Source: an uncultured Bacillota bacterium (GTDB lineage Bacteria; Bacillota_I; Bacilli_A; Izemoplasmatales; UBA1188). From it: a stretch of DNA of 13,835 nucleotides. The translations under genes and the position numbers were made by a program. Below the pieces are notes generated by a model, which was not told the origin of the DNA, searched no databases, and saw nothing but the letters and a program-made list of their open reading frames with translations. This document shows positions 7,436 to 13,835 of the stretch, in pieces. Where the stretch lies: assembly GCA_900318975.1 (NCBI GenBank), contig ONMY01000254.1, positions 1 through 13,835 on the forward strand, in the 5' to 3' direction. Every line of letters begins with the position of its first letter. Position 1 is the first letter of the stretch.

Positions 7436-9268
7436 ATGAAGATAAATAAGAATCAAGCTTTATATAAAGCACTTCCTGGAAGTTGGATAACCTATAGCGA
7501 CTCTCAAGGTTCAGATTACAAGTACGCATGTCAGGTTATCAGCTGGAATCATACAAAAGTCAATGGCATCAATGAAGAGATGCTTAAAAATGACATTACA
7601 AGAAGAATCAAATCTTTTGTTGCTGCTGGAGGGGAAGCTGATGATAACCTCTCGCCAGAATCAATTGAATCATTTGCCTTTGTTGAACCATCTTTAATTG
7701 AAGACATTCCAGATATCGTTTGCAAAATCAATCCAAACACATTCTACTGTGAAAAATGTGGTAAAGTTCATTATTTGCCAAATGCAACATCATCCCCAAA
7801 ATGCCCTAAATGCAATATCAAAATGAAACAGCTTGGCATGGTTTATGGCTGTGAGTGTGGATATGCCGAAGGCGTTAAACCACCAACTAAAGAAGAACTC
7901 TTTTATCATTCTAAGGATAAAGACAGTCAATTTAAATTCTATACATTAAAAGGCGCTAAGCGTGAGATGGAATTGATGTGTCCTGTTTGTAAAAAGAAGC
8001 TTTTTCCAAGCAACGCAACTGACCATAGATTATTCAGTTCACAAAGCGGTAGTCTTGTTAACTTATTTAATGAAAAATATTCTCAAGCCTTGTCCACATA
8101 TAAAACAGACGCTGAATTATTAATGCTTGCGAAATGGTATGGCATTATAACAAACGAAGAATTTCATTCAATTTTAGACAACCCTAAAACATTCTTCGAA
8201 CCAAAAACAAAAGATGTTAATGATCCTGAAGTTCTTATGATGGCCAAAGCCTTTGGCTTTAGTCCTGAGGAAGTTATAGAAAGATTAAGTGCCAATGAAG
8301 GTGATGTTCTAAGCATCGGAAAGATTAAACGTGAAATTGATAATAACATTCCTATGTCCAAGCTTGGTGAAAAATTAAAAATTATCACCTCTGATTTGAT
8401 CGAATATGACACATTGAAATATGCAAAAAGTGTAATTTCCTTAGATTCTGCTATCGCTAAAGGAAAAGCTGTAGGAACAATTATTGATGATAATGATGTT
8501 TATGAACTCCTCAATAAAATGTCCATTTCAAATATTCAGGTTTCTGAAGCGGTTCAAATAGTGAATTATGCATATGGCTTTACAAGAATGAGAAGTTGCC
8601 CAGATGCAGAGAATATGTCAAGACCATTAAAGATAAAAGGATTTGGTGGAAAGGCATATACGACCATTCTTGAAACAGAAGGCATTTTAGTCGAGTTCGA
8701 CATGCTTAAGATATTTAAATGGCTTGTTGACAATGGTTTAGTATCTAAAGAAATCGAATTGACTAATAAAGAAGAAGCTAAGATATGGTTCTTGGAAAAC
8801 GTAAATCTCGAATCAATTACTCATTTTTCGACTATTTCTGGGCAAGGAGATAACAGAATCACTAAGGCTTTATATTCTTTATTACACACAATTTCACACA
8901 TGATGATAATCAGTGCTGGAAAACATTCTGGATTAAGCAGGGATTCTATTTCAGAACTAATCTTCCCTGAAACATGTTCTATCTTTATTTATCCAACCAC
9001 TAGTGAGGGCGTAACTTTAGGTTCTATCTCCGGAATGTTTGAAACCGAACTTCTTATATTCTTAGAAGACGCTCTTAAAGATAATGAAGTTTGTACATTT
9101 GACCCTGTATGTTCAACAAACCAAAATGGTGCATGTGTTGCATGTACTTATTTGAGCGAAGTAAATTGCACTCACTTTAACAAGGATTTAAGTCGTTCAT
9201 ATTTATATGGCGGAACAATCAAAATAAATGACGATGAGATTAAAATCAAGAAAGGATTCTGGAAATAA
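7436..9268 (+). CDS. drmB: DrmB-like DUF1998-family zinc protein, DISARM core subunit
   Basis: This 610-residue protein is the expected partner of the DrmA-like helicase directly upstream. The C terminus carries the DUF1998/DrmB signature: LLHTISHMM, a SGLSRDSISELIFP segment, TTSEGVTLGSISGMFE, then a cysteine-rich end with C553, C559, C567, C570 and C578 leading to a FNKDLSRSYL segment. Three further cysteine groups near the N terminus (C105/C108 with C123/C126, C139/C141, C182/C185) look like zinc ribbons. There are no helicase motifs, as expected for DrmB. In DISARM, DrmA and DrmB form a complex on DNA; the same is inferred here. An AAAGG at 7421-7425, 10 nt before the ATG, is a moderate ribosome binding site. 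The next gene begins 2 nt after the stop. MrfA also has DUF1998 but is itself a helicase, so it is an unlikely alternative. Confidence 0.85.
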   Translation: MKINKNQALYKALPGSWITYSDSQGSDYKYACQVISWNHTKVNGINEEMLKNDITRRIKSFVAAGGEADDNLSPESIESFAFVEPSLIEDIPDIVCKINPNTFYCEKCGKVHYLPNATSSPKCPKCNIKMKQLGMVYGCECGYAEGVKPPTKEELFYHSKDKDSQFKFYTLKGAKREMELMCPVCKKKLFPSNATDHRLFSSQSGSLVNLFNEKYSQALSTYKTDAELLMLAKWYGIITNEEFHSILDNPKTFFEPKTKDVNDPEVLMMAKAFGFSPEEVIERLSANEGDVLSIGKIKREIDNNIPMSKLGEKLKIITSDLIEYDTLKYAKSVISLDSAIAKGKAVGTIIDDNDVYELLNKMSISNIQVSEAVQIVNYAYGFTRMRSCPDAENMSRPLKIKGFGGKAYTTILETEGILVEFDMLKIFKWLVDNGLVSKEIELTNKEEAKIWFLENVNLESITHFSTISGQGDNRITKALYSLLHTISHMMIISAGKHSGLSRDSISELIFPETCSIFIYPTTSEGVTLGSISGMFETELLIFLEDALKDNEVCTFDPVCSTNQNGACVACTYLSEVNCTHFNKDLSRSYLYGGTIKINDDEIKIKKGFWK

Positions 9269-9270
9269 TT

Positions 9271-10839
9271 ATGGCTATCATGTATCCAAAGAATATTGAA
9301 CTATATAACGCTACTTCTTCAGAGAAGAAAGTTTTTAAAGCGCTTCAAAAACAATTACCAGATTCCTATACAGTTTTTTATTCAGTCCAATGGGTTGATG
9401 AAATAAACGGAATAAAGAAAGAATCTGAATGCGACTTTTTAATTTTTAGTGAGCAAGATGGTTTCTTAACTTGTGAAGTCAAGGGTGGTAGAGGTCTAAG
9501 GTTTGATAATGGAAGGTTTATTCTTGAGGAAGCTGATGGTGATAGAGAATTAAAGCGTTCTCCTATGGAACAATCAGAGGAAAGTTCTAGATACTTTTTT
9601 AAACTATATGGTCAAGAATACAATGATAGTTTTAATGGTGTTTATGGCTCCATTTCTATATTCCCGTTTTATCCAGTTGAGGATGCTGTTTTATTAGACC
9701 ATAGGCCTAAGGATATTGTTCTAGATATCAATGATATGAACAATCTTGAGAAAAGGATTAAAAAAGCTTTCTTGTTCTACAAGACAAAAAGAAATTATGG
9801 TTCATTAACAAAAAATCAGCGTCTAAATTTTAAAAACATGATTAATAAAAAGATAGCCGCTAAGGCTTCCGCTGGTTCTATTATTGAAGCAAAAGAATAT
9901 GAATTGGATATTGTTAATAGAGTTCAAGATAACTTGGTGTATTTTTTAAACAACTATAAACGTACCTTTATATCTGGTGGTGCAGGAACAGGCAAAACAT
10001 GGATTGCTTATAAGTTTGCAAAAAGAGCATCTCTTGAAGGCAAAAATGTTTTAGTGACAATGCACAGCGAACACTTGGCTTTGTTATTCAAAAACCTATT
10101 TAAAGGGTACGAAAATGTTACATCAATGTGTTTCTCTGATTTAGTGACATATGATGGGTTAGACAATAATGCTCAATCTGATGCATTAATGGAGAAATAT
10201 GACTCAGTATCTTTTAAAAAATATGATGTGGTGGTTGTTGATGAAGCACAAGATTTTGACCAATATCAAGCAATGATAATTAGCATGCACTTGAAAGGTT
10301 CTGATTCAGAAATGAGAGTTTTCTATGATATGACTCAGAATATTTTTGATAAAGACTTTAAAAACGGATTTGATATTAGTGTTCCTCCATTTACATTAAG
10401 AGAAAATTTGAGAAACACATCCAGTATTTATGAGTGGGCTACAGCCGAGACCAATTTAGGAAAAGAAGTTATTACTAATCAGATTATTGGTCCATCACCT
10501 ATTTCATATACCTTTAAAAAGGAATATGACTTAAAAAAATACATTGAAACTGAGATCATCAATTTGGTTGATAAGGAGAATGTGTCGTTGAAATCCATTG
10601 TCTTATTACTGGATCATGACAACTTTGATAAATATTTGAATCAACCATTAGGACGCTGGCTTTGTTCTTTAGATAGTGGAGAAGGCAAAATAAAAATATC
10701 TCTTGTTGAAGAGTTCAAAGGATTAGAATCTAATGTTGTTTTCTACATTCATAATTCGGATACTCCTGAGAATTACAACTATGTCGCTTTTACAAGAGCC
10801 AAATATTATTTATATGATTTATCTTTGAAGTTGAATTAA
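9271..10839 (+). CDS. NERD nuclease-domain SF1 (UvrD-like) helicase
   Basis: This 522-residue protein couples a nuclease-related NERD domain to a short SF1 motor. In residues 1-75 the PD-(D/E)xK pattern appears intact: E18, then D55 in ESECDFLIF, and E69-V-K71-G-G. Motor motifs are Walker A GGAGTGK 236-242, Walker B DEAQD 324-328, FYDMTQNIF, LRENLRNT, EFKGLESNVV and YVAFTRAK close to the C terminus. It may degrade or nick DNA while translocating, and could supply the nuclease function that DrmC (phospholipase-D fold) has in known DISARM; that substitution is inference. It is a shorter relative in architecture of the helicase at 1540-4122 but lacks the Tudor-like repeats. The ATG at 9271 is chosen because it follows the previous stop by 2 nt; a second ATG at 9280 is possible. 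The next gene begins 1 nt after the stop. Confidence 0.85.
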   Translation: MAIMYPKNIELYNATSSEKKVFKALQKQLPDSYTVFYSVQWVDEINGIKKESECDFLIFSEQDGFLTCEVKGGRGLRFDNGRFILEEADGDRELKRSPMEQSEESSRYFFKLYGQEYNDSFNGVYGSISIFPFYPVEDAVLLDHRPKDIVLDINDMNNLEKRIKKAFLFYKTKRNYGSLTKNQRLNFKNMINKKIAAKASAGSIIEAKEYELDIVNRVQDNLVYFLNNYKRTFISGGAGTGKTWIAYKFAKRASLEGKNVLVTMHSEHLALLFKNLFKGYENVTSMCFSDLVTYDGLDNNAQSDALMEKYDSVSFKKYDVVVVDEAQDFDQYQAMIISMHLKGSDSEMRVFYDMTQNIFDKDFKNGFDISVPPFTLRENLRNTSSIYEWATAETNLGKEVITNQIIGPSPISYTFKKEYDLKKYIETEIINLVDKENVSLKSIVLLLDHDNFDKYLNQPLGRWLCSLDSGEGKIKISLVEEFKGLESNVVFYIHNSDTPENYNYVAFTRAKYYLYDLSLKLN

Positions 10840-10840
10840 T

Positions 10841-13588
10841 ATGACCGATGATTTGCTGTTAAAAGTTAGAGAAGCGATAAAAGAACCTATTGTTGGCAAT
10901 TATCTTTTTTCGCCTGAAGAATTAGAAGAAATATACTCTCAAGCTGAAATATTGCTTCAGTCTTTTGGTTGCAAAAAAGAAGACGATTATGCCATTGTTT
11001 TTGTTGCGCTTGTCAATATGACAAAAGAATGGAAATCGGAAGAGGATACATTTCTTGACTTTATTTATAGAAAGTTTTCTTCCAACTATGGTCTTTATCA
11101 AAATATCTATTCAAATCTTAGGACTACAATCATCTCATTATTTGAATCCAAAAAGATTTATATGATTGAATGGGGAAAAAGATTTTATGCCACTCTTTGT
11201 AGCCACGCTCTTGCTCCTATAAGTTCTACAGAATCGTTTTTTGATATGTGCTGGGAAATATATTGTGATGACCTTGACCAGCAATATGAAAAAACAGACT
11301 CTGTTTATGGATTGATTGTTGAGAGTTTGAAAAACAAGTTTAAATTCATCAAAAGTTTAGATGATGATATTAAAATTGGAAGCCACGCTTATTCAATGCG
11401 TGTTGGTATGAAAGGACTTGCTATTCATGCTCCGAGCGTCCTTGAATTATTAATTAATGAAACTATTGGATGTATTCATTCCTTATTTAATAATCAGCCA
11501 ATAAAAAACGACAAATACTTCAAGCTTCTTTTGAATGACTGGTGGAAAAGAAAACAACTTACCTTTGGTACAATAACAAGAACTAGGAATCCAAGAGTAG
11601 AAAAAATAGCTACCAATTATTCTCAAATCAGAGCCAGATATATTCTTATAGATGGTAGTGTTCAAATTTTAATTCCTTCAATTAGGCTTTTGGACAACTT
11701 TGATGTTAGACCATATTTAGAGATTTCTCTTGATGGAGAATTGATCCACAAGGAAGAAATGTACATGCGTGGCTCAGGAATAATCATGTCTACCATGCAA
11801 CGTGAATATCCCCTCGATGGTTTAGATATTCAAAACGGCGTTTTACGCATCGTTATTTCACATTCTGGTAAAGTTATCTATGATTCTAAAGAATCGCTTA
11901 TTAGAGACTTTATTTTATTCAAAAATGGTAAAGAGATAACATCATATGAATGTATCCCAGGACAATATGAGATTTATTCCACAAATTTAGATGTTCTTTT
12001 GCGTTCTCCAATAGGAATGCAAAAAGTTGGGCCGAATATATATTCTTTTGAAACTATTGATGGAGAAATACTCCAAAGTCCAAAAAAAACAATTTTCTTT
12101 TTTAGCGAACAAACAAATAGAAATTTATATTTCTTTGTGCGAAAGAAAAACAATGTTATCTATAAGAAAGATGACACGGAATACCAAGTAATAGATGGAG
12201 AACTCTGCATTGATGTCTTCAACTCCATGGAGATTAATAATTACGGCATTAAATATGAGGACGCTTCTTTTAGATTATCCGATTTTCCTCACGAGAGTAG
12301 CGATAGTAAAACTAGATATGAAATCACTAGTTTGTTGAATGTTGGAGAGCCTCAGAAAATTGTTGTTTTCAAATATAGCGATAATTCAATTATTGCGTGC
12401 ATTAATATAATTAAGTTCAAGAATATCTCCATTACATTTGATAAGCCTTATTACTATGGTGATGGTGATACAGGAATAGTAACTTTCAAAACAGATAAGT
12501 ATTTTGGTGAAGAAGCCTTTGATGTTTCTTCTGAAACAATTGCGATTCCTATCGAAGACGGTGACTTGATAATCGAAACTCCAATTATCAAATGGAAAAT
12601 CGATGATGGAGAATGGCATACAAAACCATCTGATTCTGACTTATGGTATAAAACAATATCGTCTTCTTCATTGCTTTACATTAAAGTGCCAAAGGATACT
12701 GCGTTTTCTATTGCTTTAAGTAATAACAGAGAAATGAAAAAACAAGGAACTAAACATATCTACGAATTAGGCTCTTTAATTCAATCTTTGTCATGGAGTC
12801 CTTATTTAAAAATGGATAATTTTTCAATTTTACTAAAAAGCGAGAACAAGGAATTTTTACCACTTATTGACGTCATTTTCTCTGAAAAATTTGTTAATAA
12901 TCCAATAACCGTTTATCCGAATGATTTTAAAATTTCATGGAATCCACAGGGTTTCATTGGTGGCAGCGATGCTTCTTTTATAATTCGTCTGTATGAAGAT
13001 AGCAAAGTGATTGAAGAGTTTGATATAACATTGAAACCCAGAGTGATTAATTGCAACGATTTTGAAGAAGGAAGATATGAGGCTAAGGTATTCTTGCTTT
13101 CAGATTTTGGTGAAGAAAAAGAATTGAGCTTTACCAGCTTTATTTTTGGTGATGAAAAGGGCGTCAGATTTAAAAATAAAACACTTCTTATTAATACTGT
13201 GGTTACCATCGATAAAGCATTGTTCAGAAGACAAATTCGACCAATTTTAATTGATAAAATCAATTATCTCGGCACAAAGGAAGGATTTGATTATTATTCT
13301 GGATATTTGTTTGTGATAGATAAAAATGGCCAAAAGATCTACTTGGATAGGATGAGAGATAGTGCTGGAAAGGTCTCAATTATTAATCCAATTAGAATCG
13401 AATTGAAAACATCTCATTCATGCTATATTGGATATGGATTGGATATGGAAGATGAAGAATTTGAGTACGACAATGAATTCTCGGTCGATTATCTCGGAAA
13501 AACAGTAGTTGGAAATTATTCTGATGGTAAGAGAACATCTCCAATTGATTATTATATTTTTGATACAAAGAAGAATTTGAACGATTAG
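10841..13588 (+). CDS. Unrecognised 915-residue protein, helical N terminus and beta-rich repeats
   Basis: I do not recognise this protein and assign no function. Residues 1 to about 240 are predicted by eye to be mostly helical (long amphipathic runs, an RVGMKGLAIHAP stretch, WGKRFYATLCSHAL). From about residue 265 to the end the pattern changes to short alternating hydrophobic strands with turns such as DGEL, NGKEI, PGQYEI, DDGEWHT and EEGRYEAKV, as in a string of Ig-like or other beta-sandwich domains. I see no Walker motif, no nuclease or methylase signature, no cysteine cluster, no signal peptide and no membrane segment, so it is probably cytoplasmic. It starts 1 nt after the NERD helicase stop, with no clear ribosome binding site of its own, so it is very likely translated from the same message. 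A scaffold, a DNA- or phage-protein-binding subunit, or a sensor are all possible. It is the last gene of the operon. Confidence 0.8.
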   Translation: MTDDLLLKVREAIKEPIVGNYLFSPEELEEIYSQAEILLQSFGCKKEDDYAIVFVALVNMTKEWKSEEDTFLDFIYRKFSSNYGLYQNIYSNLRTTIISLFESKKIYMIEWGKRFYATLCSHALAPISSTESFFDMCWEIYCDDLDQQYEKTDSVYGLIVESLKNKFKFIKSLDDDIKIGSHAYSMRVGMKGLAIHAPSVLELLINETIGCIHSLFNNQPIKNDKYFKLLLNDWWKRKQLTFGTITRTRNPRVEKIATNYSQIRARYILIDGSVQILIPSIRLLDNFDVRPYLEISLDGELIHKEEMYMRGSGIIMSTMQREYPLDGLDIQNGVLRIVISHSGKVIYDSKESLIRDFILFKNGKEITSYECIPGQYEIYSTNLDVLLRSPIGMQKVGPNIYSFETIDGEILQSPKKTIFFFSEQTNRNLYFFVRKKNNVIYKKDDTEYQVIDGELCIDVFNSMEINNYGIKYEDASFRLSDFPHESSDSKTRYEITSLLNVGEPQKIVVFKYSDNSIIACINIIKFKNISITFDKPYYYGDGDTGIVTFKTDKYFGEEAFDVSSETIAIPIEDGDLIIETPIIKWKIDDGEWHTKPSDSDLWYKTISSSSLLYIKVPKDTAFSIALSNNREMKKQGTKHIYELGSLIQSLSWSPYLKMDNFSILLKSENKEFLPLIDVIFSEKFVNNPITVYPNDFKISWNPQGFIGGSDASFIIRLYEDSKVIEEFDITLKPRVINCNDFEEGRYEAKVFLLSDFGEEKELSFTSFIFGDEKGVRFKNKTLLINTVVTIDKALFRRQIRPILIDKINYLGTKEGFDYYSGYLFVIDKNGQKIYLDRMRDSAGKVSIINPIRIELKTSHSCYIGYGLDMEDEEFEYDNEFSVDYLGKTVVGNYSDGKRTSPIDYYIFDTKKNLND

Positions 13589-13686
13589 CAGATGTCACTT
13601 GTGTTTTTAGATAAAAGTTGATTGCATAGAATTGAATCAATTATTTCTAAGTTAGATAATTCACGTTAATAGACATAGAAAAGAAA

Positions 13687-13703
13687 TTACTACAAAGTAG
13701 TAA
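13687..13703. repeat. Perfect 7-bp inverted repeat with 3-nt loop
   Basis: TTACTAC, loop AAA, GTAGTAA form a perfect short hairpin about 100 nt after the last stop codon. On the - strand it is followed by a T-rich tail (TTTCTTTTC), so it could be a weak terminator for a convergent gene outside the window. On the + strand the tail is A-rich, so it is not a classical terminator for this operon. A binding site for a dimeric protein is also possible. Confidence 0.4.
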
Positions 13704-13723
13704 AAGGAAAATAACTGGTCAAA

Positions 13724-13745
13724 CAAAAAATGATGGGTTTTTTTG
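13724..13745 (+). terminator. Weak AT-only hairpin with T run, doubtful terminator
   Basis: CAAAAAA at 13724-13730 can pair with TTTTTTG at 13739-13745 around an 8-nt loop, and the T run itself forms the 3' arm. The stem has one GC pair, so it is a poor intrinsic terminator. It is listed because no better candidate follows the operon. Confidence 0.2.
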
Positions 13746-13751
13746 TGGTTT

Positions 13752-13771
13752 GGGACAAATATCGGGACAAA
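13752..13771. repeat. Direct repeat of GGGACAAA, possible attachment-site remnant
   Basis: GGGACAAA occurs at 13752-13759 and 13764-13771, a 12-nt period. Read in the + frame from 13752 it gives GTNIGTKLV and then a stop at 13779-13781. Repeats of this kind (Gly-Thr-Lys/Asn) occur at the 3' ends of tyrosine integrase genes of Bacillota mobile elements, as I recall, so this may be an att-site or integrase-tail remnant bordering the island. The frame is closed by a stop at 13731-13733, so there is no gene here, and chance is possible. Confidence 0.3.
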
Positions 13772-13835
13772 ATTGGTATAAGAAAATAAATATGTTAAGA
13801 TAATTCTGCAGCAGGAGCATAAAACGCGTTGTTTG

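Larger units (their letters stand above)
2..13588 (+). other. Seven-gene defence operon: DpnII-type R-M plus DISARM-like core
   Basis: All seven genes lie on one strand with junctions of -11, +4, -11, +3, +2 and +1 nt, leaving no room for an internal promoter or terminator outside coding sequence. The promoter must lie upstream of the window. The gene content is DNA methyltransferase, endonuclease, SF1 helicase, DrmA, DrmB, NERD-SF1 helicase and an orphan protein. All but the orphan act on DNA, and DrmA/DrmB mark the operon as DISARM-related. Co-transcription is inferred from spacing only. Confidence 0.75.
13589..13835. other. Non-coding 3' flank of the operon
   Basis: These 247 nt hold no convincing gene on either strand; an ATG at 13592 opens only nine codons. 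The stretch is AT-rich and contains a small hairpin (13687-13703), a weak AT hairpin with a T run (13724-13745) and a GGGACAAA direct repeat (13752-13771). A second imperfect inverted pair, TTGATT at 13618-13623 and AATCAA at 13635-13640, is probably chance. No strong GC-rich terminator follows the operon within the window. Confidence 0.6.

Noticed and set aside
7436..9268. MrfAB-type mitomycin repair system, because of the DUF1998 protein
   Set aside because: MrfA carries helicase and DUF1998 parts in one chain and MrfB is an exonuclease; here they are separate DrmA-like and DrmB-like proteins next to R-M genes.
12913..13263. A 116-codon open frame on the - strand inside the last gene
   Set aside because: It has no ribosome binding site or recognisable motif, and the + strand frame over the same stretch is continuous for 915 codons.
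2..13588. Reassigned genetic code (TGA as tryptophan), suggested by AT richness and no TGA stop in seven genes
   Set aside because: Tryptophan is written TGG throughout and all genes are intact in the standard code; TAA and TAG preference is ordinary at this base composition.
1..13835. CRISPR array, tRNA, rRNA or insertion sequence
   Set aside because: I saw no spaced identical repeats, no cloverleaf-like tRNA sequence, no rRNA segment, and no transposase or terminal inverted repeats.

Overview
The window is a low-GC segment (about one third G+C by eye, sampled on a few lines) with tight gene packing and every gene on the + strand. Strong AGGAGG-type ribosome binding sites, mostly ATG starts, TGG for tryptophan, and close similarity of the first two genes to the Streptococcus DpnII restriction-modification genes all point to a Bacillota-like (Firmicutes) bacterium or a close relative using the standard code. 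The species cannot be named from the sequence.

Layout. (1) 2-646: the 3' part of a DpnA-like beta-class adenine-N6 methyltransferase; its 5' end and catalytic motif lie outside the window. (2) 636-1535: a DpnII/MboI-family GATC endonuclease. (3) 1540-4122: an SF1 (UvrD-like) helicase carrying three N-terminal Tudor/SH3-like repeats and a degenerate NERD-like region. (4) 4112-7432: a DrmA-like SF2 helicase. (5) 7436-9268: a DrmB-like, DUF1998-family zinc protein. (6) 9271-10839: a second SF1 helicase with an apparently intact NERD nuclease domain. (7) 10841-13588: a 915-residue protein I do not recognise, helical at the N terminus and beta-rich for the remaining two thirds. (8) 13589-13835: non-coding flank with a small hairpin, a weak AT hairpin and a GGGACAAA direct repeat.

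The six junctions are an 11-nt overlap, a 4-nt gap, an 11-nt overlap, and gaps of 3, 2 and 1 nt. The seven genes therefore look like one transcript and probably one defence system. DrmA and DrmB are the signature core of DISARM, but the known partners are replaced. In place of DrmMI/DrmMII there is a DpnII-type restriction-modification pair. In place of DrmD/DrmE and the phospholipase-D-like DrmC there are two NERD-associated SF1 helicases and the orphan 915-residue protein.

The working model is inferred. The methyltransferase marks host GATC sites and DpnII cuts unmarked invading DNA. DrmAB and the NERD helicases then load on the ends or single-stranded regions and unwind or degrade them. 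I counted only 12 GATC sites where base composition predicts about 40, which fits a GATC-restricting host.
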